Under the pieces are notes generated by a model. It ran no database searches and was not told the DNA's origin. It saw only the letters and a program-made list of their open reading frames with translations. From Bacteroidetes bacterium HGW-Bacteroidetes-10 (lineage in GTDB: Bacteria; Bacteroidota; Bacteroidia; Bacteroidales; UBA932): a DNA stretch of 52,977 nt. The stretch lies in the NCBI GenBank assembly GCA_002842695.1, contig PHDT01000015.1:1-52977 (forward strand). Direction: 5' to 3'. The translations under genes and the position numbers were made by a program. This document shows positions 1 to 8,734 of the stretch, piece after piece (within the stretch, counting starts at the first letter, position 1; each line of letters begins with the position of its first letter).

Positions 1-26
1 GAACCTTAAAAGAAGGCTCAAACATA

Positions 27-139
27 ATGCCTGCAAGGGAAGCAGACGATCCGGCATGCAGGCATGAAAAACCTTTGCCGGAGGCTAACTCCCGCCGGGC
101 AAAATGCCCGGTGAAGGTGCAGCGCTGCGCGCGCGAAAG
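27..139 (+). repeat. M2-type mosaic intergenic repeat, copy 1
   Basis: A 9-bp inverted repeat (27-35 with 57-65) is followed by a conserved stretch, GAAAAACCTTTGCCG then AGGCTAACTCCCG, a GCCGGGC/GCCCGG hairpin, and a GC-rich end GGTGCAGCGCTGCGCGCG. The same modules recur at 27115-27170 (inverted) and 36097-36243. It directly abuts the NIR element at 140-265, just as the 36 kb copy abuts another NIR element. No protein is supported. The function is unknown; it is REP-like by appearance. Confidence 0.7.
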
Positions 140-265
140 TCTGCGCCGCAATTTCTGTTAAGTGCTTGGCCTATAGTACAATGCAAAACACAAACTCTCA
201 AAAGTGAAAGTTTGTGTTTTGTAAGTAATAGTAAAACAGATGGTTAACAGAAATTGCGGCGCAGA
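140..265. repeat. NIR element, family E, copy 1
   Basis: Perfect 22-bp terminal arms (140-161 and 244-265) enclose a perfect 13-bp inner stem (184-196 and 209-221). The two spacers between outer arm and inner stem are both exactly 22 nt. Arms and inner stem match the copy at 40310-40436, whereas the spacers do not. The outer end of each arm contains an odd-centred palindrome (TGCG C CGCA). It ends 6 nt from the GH92 stop codon. It could be a 3'-end structure, a non-autonomous mobile element or both. Confidence 0.85.
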
Positions 266-271
266 AACTCC

Positions 272-3200
272 CTACTCCGCAAAAATCTCATCAACAAAAA
301 TAAACGCCTGACCGCCGAATCCTTCGTGCCACTGCGGGATGGCGCCGTAGTTCTTTGCGAAGACTTTCAGGAAGCGTCCCTTTGCAGAGATGTTTCCAAG
401 AATCAAATCCTTAATCTGAACATCCATATCCTGATCGCCAACGAAATTATCCACTTTACCTATTAGTGAGTACTCCTTACCATCCTCCGAGATGTAAAAC
501 TCAACATATTTTGGCATCCAGATCCATGACCTGGCATCCTGAAGAAAACCGGCGCCAACCCTCTGCAATGACTTAACAGAGCCCATGTCAATGACAGCAG
601 TAAAGTCGGTATTCTGATACCCCTGCCATCCGCCAAGGCGGAAGTTCTTGCTGCCCCTGACGCCGTCAATGAGCCCCTCATTGCCACCCGCATTGTACTG
701 AGGATTGTATTTTGAAAGAATATCAATGTTCCAGCCCTGATTAATCTTCTTAAACGAAGCCTCAACTGTAAAACTCTTAATCCCGCCGGCACTCACCGAG
801 TATGCGTGAATCTTCGCATTCTCCATCAAAACAATGGAAGAGGCGTATTCTGTAAACTCCTCATCAGATTCATCCTCATCATCAAGATGCTCAATCCTGA
901 AGAAAACCTTATCCTCTCCCGAAAAAGCATTCAGCCTGACCACAAGCGAATCCCTGAAAATATTGTTGTCATACTCAAACCACGGAGAGACAGTAACCGG
1001 CATATCACCAATAAATGACGACGGTCTCTCTGCGTGAGCCGCTCCAAAAGTTACGGAAGGTTTGCTTCCCATCTTAACCTCAAAGTTGCTGCCCGACATA
1101 ATATCCGAATGCATCAGAAACGATTTGCCATAGGCCGCTCCGTTAAGAGATGCACTCTGAACATAGATCTCCTTTCCTGCGTTAAACGACTTGCCAGCAC
1201 CCTTTGCAGTAATTGTAAAACTCTTGCCGTTTTCAAGCTTAACCACACTCTTTTCAAAGAGAGGCGAGCCAAGAGCATATGTGTTGTCGCCCGGGCAAAC
1301 AGGATAGAATCCAAGAGCACTCATCACATACCAGGCACTCATCTGACCGCAGTCGTCGTTGCCGCTCAGCCCGTCAGGAGCAGATGTGTAAAGGGTTTTC
1401 ATAATTTTGCGGACCATCTCCTGAGTTTTCCATGGCGCACCCGCATAATTGTAAAGATAGGCTACATGGTGGCTTGGTTCGTTCCCGTGTGCATACTGGC
1501 CAATGAGACCAGTAATATCAACCTGAGTCCGGCCGGTTGTCTGCGCAGGAGCAGTGAAAAGTTCATCAAGTTTCTTGATATATGCTACATCTCCTCCCAG
1601 AAGCTTAATATGAGTCTCAATATCCTGGGGAACATAGAAGCTGTACTGCCATGAATTGGCCTCAGTAAAGTGCACATTCACCTCAGATGGCGAGAAAGGG
1701 GAGAGCCACTTTCCGTTCAGGCGCGGACGCATAAAACCTGTTGAGGGGTCAAAGAGATTTTTGTAGTACTGTGCTCTGCGGATATACCTTTTGTAGATGT
1801 CGTCGCGCCCAAGGAGACGTGCCGTCTGGGCAATGCACCAGTCGTCATATGCATACTCAAGCGTCTTGGAAACCGATTCATGCTCCAGCTCTGCCGGAAC
1901 AAAACCCTGCCTTCCAAAAATGTTTATTCCATACTCCTTTTTTACCGAGCTCTCAAGCATCGCATCCAGAGCATCATATTTTTCAAACCCGCCAATACCC
2001 TTGCGGATAGCATCGGCCATAACAGAAACAGAGTGGTAACCAATCATGCAGTTAGTTTCATTCCCCGCCAGCTCCCAGATGGGAAGCTTATCTGCCTGCT
2101 CATAAGTAGCAAGGAAAGAGCGAATGAAGTCTGTTGTCCTCTTCTGGTCAATGATTGCAAGCAGAGGATGAAGCGTCCTGTATGTATCCCAGAGAGAGAA
2201 GACAGTATATTGTTCATAACCCTCTGCAGTATAAACCTCCCTGTCCATTCCCCTGTACTCGCCGTTGTAGTCAGAGTAAAGGTTGGGAGCAATTCCGGTG
2301 TGGTAGAGAGCCGTGTAGAAAGTTTTAAGAGCCTCCTGATCCTTACCGGTCACCTCAATCCTGCCCAAAAACTCATTCCATGCACCTTCAGTACCTTTTA
2401 AAATTTTATTAAAATCCCAGTCAGCAGATTCTGCAGTCATGTTTTTCATTGCATTCTCCTCAGAAACCGAAGAGATACCAACCTTTGCCATCACAACATT
2501 TGCACTGCCCGCCTCAAATTCAAAGAGCGCCTTGCAGTTCTTGCCCTTTATAGTTTTAACGGCAGCAGCGCCTGCACCAGTAACAGGAGCCTCGTCAAGA
2601 AAGAGTTTAGAACTCTTAACCGGCTGAGAAAACTCAATGTAGAAATAAACAATCTGATCCTTTGCCCACGATTTCGAACGTCTGTAACCCTTAACAGCCC
2701 TGTCACCCACCATCTCAATGCGCGAATCCAGAACAGGATCCCTGTGAAGAAGATCCAGAACAATCTGAGGTTTCGCCCCGCCTGCATAGGTATACTCATG
2801 AAAACCCATTCTTCTGCCAGAAGTGAGTCTCGCCTTTACCCTCCATGTATCCAGCATCACCTCATAATAGCCGGGAGAGGCCTTTTCATTTTTATGGCTG
2901 AAGGCCGATTTATACTCTTCGTTTATAAGTTTCTCCCCGCCAAAGCCGCTCACAGGCATGAGCAGAATATCGCAATAGTCAGGAACACCGGTTCCGCTAA
3001 GATGCGTATGGCTGAATCCGTATATGAATTTGTCTGAATAGTGGTATCCCGAGCATCCGTCCCATCCCGTCAGGCGGGTATCGGGGCTAAGCTGAACCAT
3101 TCCAAAAGGGTAGGTGGCTCCGGGAAAAGTATGCCCGTGAAAGTCAGTACCTACAAAAGGATTGACATACTCAACCAGGTTAGCTTTTTGATTCTGAGTC

Positions 3201-3283
3201 TTGTTTTGTGCAACTGCAGCATCAGAAATCTGAGCCCCAAAGAGTGCAATAAATGCAAAAGCGGTAAAAATAATTCGCTTCAT
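272..3283 (-). CDS. GH92 family alpha-mannosidase, secreted
   Basis: This is a probable exo-acting alpha-mannosidase (GH92; the family is calcium-dependent and mostly alpha-1,2) that trims mannose from glycans outside the cytoplasm. The product is about 1003 residues. The start is placed at MKRIIFTAFAF because a signal peptide begins there; the 13 codons upstream read through leader DNA. Conserved GH92 blocks are visible: GTDFHGHTFPGATYPFGMVQ near the N-terminus, FSLWDTYRTLHPLL, GNEPSHHVAYLYNYAGAPW and NDDCGQMSAWYVMSALGFYP, the last two carrying the acidic residues used in catalysis and metal binding. The C-terminal roughly 130 residues look like a discoidin/F5-8C-type carbohydrate-binding domain (GLIDG, GGWQGYQ, PKYVEFYIS). 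It is the last gene of a minus-strand series and is followed after 6 nt by an NIR element. Confidence 0.93.
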   Translation of the reverse strand: MKRIIFTAFAFIALFGAQISDAAVAQNKTQNQKANLVEYVNPFVGTDFHGHTFPGATYPFGMVQLSPDTRLTGWDGCSGYHYSDKFIYGFSHTHLSGTGVPDYCDILLMPVSGFGGEKLINEEYKSAFSHKNEKASPGYYEVMLDTWRVKARLTSGRRMGFHEYTYAGGAKPQIVLDLLHRDPVLDSRIEMVGDRAVKGYRRSKSWAKDQIVYFYIEFSQPVKSSKLFLDEAPVTGAGAAAVKTIKGKNCKALFEFEAGSANVVMAKVGISSVSEENAMKNMTAESADWDFNKILKGTEGAWNEFLGRIEVTGKDQEALKTFYTALYHTGIAPNLYSDYNGEYRGMDREVYTAEGYEQYTVFSLWDTYRTLHPLLAIIDQKRTTDFIRSFLATYEQADKLPIWELAGNETNCMIGYHSVSVMADAIRKGIGGFEKYDALDAMLESSVKKEYGINIFGRQGFVPAELEHESVSKTLEYAYDDWCIAQTARLLGRDDIYKRYIRRAQYYKNLFDPSTGFMRPRLNGKWLSPFSPSEVNVHFTEANSWQYSFYVPQDIETHIKLLGGDVAYIKKLDELFTAPAQTTGRTQVDITGLIGQYAHGNEPSHHVAYLYNYAGAPWKTQEMVRKIMKTLYTSAPDGLSGNDDCGQMSAWYVMSALGFYPVCPGDNTYALGSPLFEKSVVKLENGKSFTITAKGAGKSFNAGKEIYVQSASLNGAAYGKSFLMHSDIMSGSNFEVKMGSKPSVTFGAAHAERPSSFIGDMPVTVSPWFEYDNNIFRDSLVVRLNAFSGEDKVFFRIEHLDDEDESDEEFTEYASSIVLMENAKIHAYSVSAGGIKSFTVEASFKKINQGWNIDILSKYNPQYNAGGNEGLIDGVRGSKNFRLGGWQGYQNTDFTAVIDMGSVKSLQRVGAGFLQDARSWIWMPKYVEFYISEDGKEYSLIGKVDNFVGDQDMDVQIKDLILGNISAKGRFLKVFAKNYGAIPQWHEGFGGQAFIFVDEIFAE

Positions 3284-3285
3284 AA

Positions 3286-3320
3286 GGGTATATTGACATT
3301 TGTTATATGCAAATATACCC
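3286..3320. promoter_or_regulatory. Inverted repeat and -7 element before the GH92 gene
   Basis: A perfect 9-bp inverted repeat, GGGTATATT (3286-3294) with AATATACCC (3312-3320), lies 2 nt ahead of the GH92 start codon. On the minus strand it contains TATATTTG (3310-3317), an exact match to the Bacteroidota -7 consensus TAnnTTTG; no TTTG is present 19 nt upstream. It could be a promoter with an overlapping operator, or a hairpin hiding the start codon. Confidence 0.45.
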
Positions 3321-3325
3321 AAATA

Positions 3326-4531
3326 TTATTTTACGAGAGAGAAAATCCTCTTCCACAAAGCCTCATCTTTAGCAAGGTCGCACATTATCTTGTCTGAATG
3401 CCCGAAACCCCTGCTGTCACCGTTAAAACCCATTGGAGTTCCGTCAGAAGAGTTTCCAAGGCTCCATCTGATTGTCAGCAGCTGAGGTATGTGCAGCGGC
3501 ACACCTTTCTTCACCAGCAAAGGATTTGGTCTGGAGAGAGCAAACCCACCACGGGTCTCGCTGCCCGAAAGCAATCCTGATCCCTCCCCGTATTGCGCAG
3601 TTAAATCTTCTGAGAGGTAAGCCTGCATTCTCTTCTCTGCTTCACTCATTCCGGCCAGTTCTGCTTTGAGAGCAGCAATTTTCTTTCTGGAAGGATTTAA
3701 CTCAGCATTAATCAGTTCCTCTTTTGTGGGACCTGCCGGTTCCGGAGTACTGTTTATCGACTGAATCTCCTTTTTCATCGCCTCCATCCCAAGTTTAAAT
3801 TCCGCTGCAATTTTTTTATCCTGTTTAAGCAGAGTCTGGTAAGTCTCCTCCATCTCCTTTATGCTCTTATCCATCTCTGCCTTGATGTCTGCCTGGTTCT
3901 CCTCAGGCTCCTGATTTGCAGCCTCTGTTTTCACTGCAAGTACCTGCTCCTCCCTCTCAAGAACCGCTTTAATATACTCCTCCTTTGAGCAGGGGATAAA
4001 AGCAGATAAACCCAAAGGAGAGATTACCGCAACATATCCCATATTGGTCCAGAAGACCGGATGGCCGTGAAAATCATATTTTTTCACAGGAGTTGCAATA
4101 ATGTCATCCACAACCGGATTGCCAATAGCAGCAGCAATATCGTTTAAACCGACATATACAGAAGAGGCATAACCGCTTACTACTTTTTCACCAGTGTCTG
4201 CATCCTTCATTAATACAGAAATGGTAAGAGAGACAGCCATTCGTTCAGAAACATAAGAGAAGATAGATGCGTTTGCACCCGCAGGCGGATTCACTCCCCT
4301 CCATGAAGAGAGAATATTTGCAACAGACAACAGCGTCTCCATGCATTTCTGAGAAGATTCACCGGGAAATTCGTATGAAAAGCCGGAGTTAATATCCCTG
4401 CTGATTTTCAGCTTGCCATTTACTGCCGGAAGAAAAATTCGCCCTTCGCTGTCTGTATAGCTGCCCTCCTGACAATATGCCCTGCCGCAGAATAATCCCG
4501 CAAGCAGAAGAGAGATCAGAATCTTTTTCAT
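3326..4531 (-). CDS. Secreted protein of unknown function (coiled coil)
   Basis: The gene is not recognised. It encodes 401 residues with a clear signal peptide (MKKILISLLLAGLFCGRAYC), so the product is periplasmic or surface exposed. The middle (about residues 200-300) is rich in Glu, Lys and Gln and predicted to form coiled coil, for example around KAEMDKSIKEMEETYQTLLK. The C-terminal part has a compact block around LHIPQLLTIRWSLGNSS. The start overlaps the stop of the upstream gene by 4 nt (ATGA), so translation of the two is probably coupled and they likely act together. The order OmpA-type protein, secreted protein, this gene suggests one envelope-associated unit. Confidence 0.8.
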   Translation of the reverse strand: MKKILISLLLAGLFCGRAYCQEGSYTDSEGRIFLPAVNGKLKISRDINSGFSYEFPGESSQKCMETLLSVANILSSWRGVNPPAGANASIFSYVSERMAVSLTISVLMKDADTGEKVVSGYASSVYVGLNDIAAAIGNPVVDDIIATPVKKYDFHGHPVFWTNMGYVAVISPLGLSAFIPCSKEEYIKAVLEREEQVLAVKTEAANQEPEENQADIKAEMDKSIKEMEETYQTLLKQDKKIAAEFKLGMEAMKKEIQSINSTPEPAGPTKEELINAELNPSRKKIAALKAELAGMSEAEKRMQAYLSEDLTAQYGEGSGLLSGSETRGGFALSRPNPLLVKKGVPLHIPQLLTIRWSLGNSSDGTPMGFNGDSRGFGHSDKIMCDLAKDEALWKRIFSLVK

Positions 4532-5424
4532 TGGTCAAATTTTCCTGAACGGTACTTGTATGCATCCCTGAGAAAATCGGCATAACCCTCAACAGCCGTA
4601 ATGGCGTAAATATTCTCATCCTGAAGCATATTATCAATATTGAGCTGCTCTCCGGCAATTTCATTATCCAGCTGAGCCAGCCTTCTGTAAGTTGGAAGCA
4701 GAGCCTTAACTCCGGTGAGATATTTGGTTATGAAATCAAGCTGAAGCGGAGACATCTCCCTGCAATAATCAGCATGACATTCATGAATCTGTTTGCGGAA
4801 TCCGTCTTCGACCTTTGTGCTAAGCATCATAGCACCCGGCTCAAGCGGAGCATTTTCCCACGCTTTCATTATAGGTTTGATTCTGGCATCTCTTTTTCTG
4901 CTCTCAACGGTATCCCTTAAAGCAATCTCCTGAGAGAGAGCCTTCATTCTGTTTACAAAAGCATCAACCTCACCCTTAAGTCTGAGCTTCTCCTCACTCA
5001 GGGCCACACTTTTCTTTGCCTGTGCCTGGTTAACTCCCCCGGCAGGTTTGCCCGCCTTTGCTGCAGCCATCTGCCTGGCAGCGTACTCTTTACCCCACTT
5101 CTCCTGCTCCGCCTCGCTCATGTTAGCCAGTTTCATCATCTCCTCCTGAGATATGCCGGTTCTTGCAGATACAGCAGCCATTGCATTACCTGCCATCTCA
5201 TCCTTTCTGGCTGAGGCAATATTGCTCAGCCTGTCTGAATACTCCTTTATCTGGCCCTTTACAATAGAAATCTGATTTAAGAACTGGTCTACCTCAGAAT
5301 CTGAAGTGGAGCATACCGACCCCGGTATCCCCGGCAATCCGCCCAGAAAAGCCTCGGGAGTTACCTGCGCAGATGCGCAAAACGCCAGCAGCATTAACCC
5401 TGCTGCAAATAAAATCTTTTTCAT
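4528..5424 (-). CDS. Secreted helical protein of unknown function
   Basis: The 298-residue product has a signal peptide (MKKILFAAGLMLLAFCASAQ) and a mostly helical, charged body. Its helical segments include SKRKDARIKPIMKAW-like stretches and a four-cysteine-poor C-terminus. One pair of cysteines (HECHADYCREM, about residues 215-225) stands out. No enzyme motif is visible. It lies 11 nt downstream of the OmpA-type gene and overlaps the next gene by 4 nt, so it sits in the middle of a three-gene envelope operon. The family was not recognised. Confidence 0.8.
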   Translation of the reverse strand: MKKILFAAGLMLLAFCASAQVTPEAFLGGLPGIPGSVCSTSDSEVDQFLNQISIVKGQIKEYSDRLSNIASARKDEMAGNAMAAVSARTGISQEEMMKLANMSEAEQEKWGKEYAARQMAAAKAGKPAGGVNQAQAKKSVALSEEKLRLKGEVDAFVNRMKALSQEIALRDTVESRKRDARIKPIMKAWENAPLEPGAMMLSTKVEDGFRKQIHECHADYCREMSPLQLDFITKYLTGVKALLPTYRRLAQLDNEIAGEQLNIDNMLQDENIYAITAVEGYADFLRDAYKYRSGKFDQ

Positions 5425-5435
5425 GACCTGTGAGA

Positions 5436-6752
5436 TTAAAGTTTTATGAACTCAACCCTTCTGTTTTTCGCCTTGTTTTCCGGTTTGTCGTTGGCCGCAA
5501 CAGGCTGATTCTCTCCCAGTCCGTCGGTAACTATTCTGTCGCCGGCAATTTTAAACTCAGTTTCCAGGTAGCGTTTTACATTTGCTGCCCTTCGTTTTGA
5601 CAAATCAAGATTGAGAGCATCATTTCCATCGCTGTCTGTATGACCAACTATTTTGATTTTCACATCCGGATTCTCATTCAGAACCGCTGCAATCTCCTTC
5701 ACAGAACCATAGGACTCTGCCTTAACCACATCCTTGCCCGAATCGAAATAGATTCCGTAAGAGACAATCTTGCCCTCGGTGAGCAGTTTGCTGCGCATAT
5801 CAGGCGCTGCAGATGTAATCTTGACATTTGTTATGTATGGCCAGCTGTGGGCATCCCAGCCCGAGAAACGAATCCTGTTAAACATTGTTCCGGCATAAAT
5901 ATTTGTAGGAGAATCAAGAACCTTTGCCCCCTCATGATAAATCCTTACCCTTCTTTTCTGAATCCAAACAATCACATGGTTAGATTTCTCAATAGTTACA
6001 GGATTCTTTGCAGCCTGAGCAGTAAGCCAGTCCTGCTCCGGAGCATACCCTTTGGTCTCCCATCCATCCTTTTTTGGAGTAATGTGCAGACCCCTTAAGC
6101 CGGGATAAAGATCATCATTTATCTCTTTGGCATCTGAAGGGTTATCCTCGTAAATGGTAAGAGTTATTCCGTACTGATACTCTTCGTCAGGAATAATGTC
6201 GAACTCAATTATGAAGTTGTCCGGAAATGCAATGTTTTTTGTGTAGCAGTAGACTGCATCCTCCCCGTTGAGGTGAAGCCACTTGCCCTCTGCAAGGTTG
6301 ACACTCTTTACCTCGCCGCTGCCGTTTGATGTCCAGAGAGCCGGAAAATCGCCTATGGCATCCTGAGAAAAGTCCTCAAAGTAGAGAATTTTGTCTCCGG
6401 GAACAAAGTCATACTGTGTAAAGGAAGTAAGCTTTTGCTGCTGAGGTTTATCCGCTGCTGTTTTGGTGTTTTTACTCTTTGCAGCACTATCATCTTCATC
6501 TCCGGACTCTTCGTTTTCACTTTTGGCCTTTTTAGTCTCATCGCCCTCTTCGCCGCTCTTCTTCTTTGTACCCTTTTCAACAGCCTCAAAACCCTTCTCC
6601 ATAACCTCTTCGGTCTTCTCCTCCACCTTTTGTTCCACCTTCTCTTTGGCCTTCTCCTTGGCTTTGTTTCCCAGTGAGTTAAGCCAGCCTTGTCCCTGCA
6701 TGCTGCCTGCTGCAAGCATGAGGATGCAAATAGTCATTAATATTTTTTTCAT
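5436..6752 (-). CDS. OmpA-family C-terminal domain protein
   Basis: This is a peptidoglycan-associated envelope protein of about 438 residues. The start is set at MKKILMTICILMLAAGSMQG, which gives a normal signal peptide; an in-frame extension upstream overlaps the AraC gene and reads poorly. After the signal comes a Lys/Glu-rich low-complexity region (about residues 25-110), then a beta-rich domain (YFEDFSQDAIGDFPALW, a concanavalin-like fold is possible). The OmpA domain at about residues 330-438 shows VKIKIVGHTDSDGNDALNLD, LSKRRAANVKRYL and NRRVEFIKL, the usual peptidoglycan-binding signature. It heads the operon with the two unknown secreted proteins. Confidence 0.9.
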   Translation of the reverse strand: MKKILMTICILMLAAGSMQGQGWLNSLGNKAKEKAKEKVEQKVEEKTEEVMEKGFEAVEKGTKKKSGEEGDETKKAKSENEESGDEDDSAAKSKNTKTAADKPQQQKLTSFTQYDFVPGDKILYFEDFSQDAIGDFPALWTSNGSGEVKSVNLAEGKWLHLNGEDAVYCYTKNIAFPDNFIIEFDIIPDEEYQYGITLTIYEDNPSDAKEINDDLYPGLRGLHITPKKDGWETKGYAPEQDWLTAQAAKNPVTIEKSNHVIVWIQKRRVRIYHEGAKVLDSPTNIYAGTMFNRIRFSGWDAHSWPYITNVKITSAAPDMRSKLLTEGKIVSYGIYFDSGKDVVKAESYGSVKEIAAVLNENPDVKIKIVGHTDSDGNDALNLDLSKRRAANVKRYLETEFKIAGDRIVTDGLGENQPVAANDKPENKAKNRRVEFIKL

Positions 6753-6819
6753 TGCACAACTTTTTTTGAAAGTTACTACACATGAAAGCTTTAAAATTGT
6801 AAAAAACGGCAACAAGAGT

Positions 6820-7641
6820 TTAAAAGCCGGAGTAGATTCTGACCAGCTCAAGATCTCTTTTAAAGAATTTTCCCGGACACTCACCCAGAATTTTCTTGAT
6901 ATCATGGTCCAGATGTGACTGGTCAAAGAAATTCCCCCTGAAAGCAAGGTCCATCAGGTCCTTATTACCAGACTCATAAATATGCCTCCAGAGCAGATGC
7001 ACCCTCACAAGACGCGAAAGACCCTTCGCTGAGATGCCCACCCTTTTACGGAACTGATTTCTAAAGGTTCGGTCACTCATCCCCGAGAGGAGAGCCAGTT
7101 CTGAAATTTTTAAACATCCCCCCGATTCAAAAATCTTTTCATAAACCAGATCAATTTCATCCGGTACATATTCATCAACCGGGTAGTTTTTTCGGATATA
7201 ATCTGAGAATATCTCAATCTGTTCCCGGGCAGCGGAGCAGGTTTTCATCTCATTCCATAGCGATTCAGGAATTATCTGGCCGGCAGAAATATATGGCACC
7301 TGGCTGCCTGCAGAAAGCGAAATCCCTGTAAGTCCTGTAAGAACACTGCTTTTGCATACAACAATAAGTGATGTCATTTCGCACTGCGGAACAACATTTA
7401 CATACCCAAGGTAGGGGAGAGTGAGGAAATAGGGAGGCAGAAACCTCTCTGCCGCCTCCTCTGTGCTCATTTTGATTTTCCCGCAAAAATTGAAGACCAG
7501 ACAGCATGAGCCGTCCGGAATATGTTTGTCTCCAGGCCTGCTTTCGGGATAGACAGTCAGATCCAGTGCAATGAATTTTCTGACGAGAACTGATATGTCC
7601 CTGTCAGGTTCAATAGTTCTTGATACAAAATTCCCTTCCAT
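6820..7641 (-). CDS. AraC-family transcriptional regulator
   Basis: The 273-residue protein is a DNA-binding regulator. The N-terminal part (about 1-150) resembles the beta-rich DUF6597-type sensor domain that precedes many AraC helix-turn-helix domains (IPDGSCCLVFNFCGKI). The C-terminal HTH_18 domain shows ISELALLSGMSDRTFRNQFR and a second helical unit (DLAFRGNFFDQSHLDHDIKK, with GKFFKRD). It is 67 nt upstream of and on the same strand as the OmpA-type gene, so it may control that operon. The ligand cannot be told from the sequence. Confidence 0.88.
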   Translation of the reverse strand: MEGNFVSRTIEPDRDISVLVRKFIALDLTVYPESRPGDKHIPDGSCCLVFNFCGKIKMSTEEAAERFLPPYFLTLPYLGYVNVVPQCEMTSLIVVCKSSVLTGLTGISLSAGSQVPYISAGQIIPESLWNEMKTCSAAREQIEIFSDYIRKNYPVDEYVPDEIDLVYEKIFESGGCLKISELALLSGMSDRTFRNQFRKRVGISAKGLSRLVRVHLLWRHIYESGNKDLMDLAFRGNFFDQSHLDHDIKKILGECPGKFFKRDLELVRIYSGF

Positions 7642-7700
7642 AGCGAAACGGATTTATAACAATTAAACACTATAAAGTTATGAATTTTTCCCGGGTAACT

Positions 7701-8717
7701 TCAGAAAAGATCGGAGTGATTAACAAACCATTTGTAAAGATGTCCAATTCCCTCAGACAGAGGTGTGCCGGGACGGTATCCAAAATCCTCTTCGAGCCTG
7801 GTTGTATCTGCATAAGTCTGGAAAACATCTCCCTGCTGCATCTCAGTCATCACCTTGATGGCCTCTTTGCCCGATGCCTTTTCAACAGCCTCAATAAAGT
7901 CTGTCAGCAGAACAGGTTTGCTATTCCCGATATTGTAAATCCTGTGGGCAACCTCTCCCTTAGGAGCTGCAGCCTCAATTACGGAGATAACTCCCTTTAC
8001 GATATCATCAATGTAGGTGAAATCTCTGTACAGTTCACCGTTATTGAACACCTTGATTGGTTTTCCCTGTGAAATTGATTTCAGAAAGAGCATGGGAGCC
8101 ATGTCGGGCCTTCCCCACGGACCGTAAACGGTAAAGAATCTGAGCCCTGTAGATGGAATTGAATAGAGTTTTGAATAGACACCCGCCATAAGTTCGTCGG
8201 CCTTTTTTGTAGCGGCATAGAGACTTACCGGAGAGTCTGTGCGGTCAGTTTCCGAGAAGGGAACCTTTTCGTTCAGACCGTAAACGCTGCTGGAGCTTGC
8301 ATATACAAGATGCTTAACTGGAAATCTCCTGCAAGCCTCAAGGATGTTGAGAAATCCGTCAATATTCGATTTTATGTATGCATACGGATTCTCTATCGAA
8401 TAGCGCACCCCTGCCTGTGCAGCCAGATTGCATACAACATCAAAACGGTGCTCATCAAAGAGAGAGGTGACACCACTCATGTCAGAGATATCGGCCTTAA
8501 TAAAGCTGTATCCGGGATACTTTGTACTTACTGCCGGTCTGCCGCTCTCCATCTCCTCACGGGAAAACCCGCTCTCTTCGCCCCGGGCAAACTTGAGCCT
8601 TACATCATAGTAGTCATTGATATTGTCAAGACCAACCACCTCATGCCCCGCCTTTGCAAGTGCAATTGCAGTGTGAAAACCTATGAATCCGGCCGAGCCT
8701 GTGACAAGTATCTTCAT
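7701..8717 (-). CDS. NAD-dependent epimerase, UDP-glucuronate 4-epimerase-like
   Basis: This extended short-chain dehydrogenase/reductase of 338 residues probably interconverts UDP-glucuronate and UDP-galacturonate. The Rossmann motif GSAGFIG is at residues 7-13, the substrate-side SSSSVYG is at about 140, and the catalytic YAATKK (YxxxK) is at about 170. The loop after the first strand (DNINDYYDVRLKFAR) is typical of UDP-glucuronate epimerases. It is the last gene of a minus-strand cluster with a GT39 membrane transferase, a LAB_N protein and a GT2, spaced 17 nt from GT39. The context suggests supply of a uronic acid for lipid-linked sugar transfer. Confidence 0.85.
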   Translation of the reverse strand: MKILVTGSAGFIGFHTAIALAKAGHEVVGLDNINDYYDVRLKFARGEESGFSREEMESGRPAVSTKYPGYSFIKADISDMSGVTSLFDEHRFDVVCNLAAQAGVRYSIENPYAYIKSNIDGFLNILEACRRFPVKHLVYASSSSVYGLNEKVPFSETDRTDSPVSLYAATKKADELMAGVYSKLYSIPSTGLRFFTVYGPWGRPDMAPMLFLKSISQGKPIKVFNNGELYRDFTYIDDIVKGVISVIEAAAPKGEVAHRIYNIGNSKPVLLTDFIEAVEKASGKEAIKVMTEMQQGDVFQTYADTTRLEEDFGYRPGTPLSEGIGHLYKWFVNHSDLF

Positions 8718-8734
8718 TTATTCAACTTTTCTGA

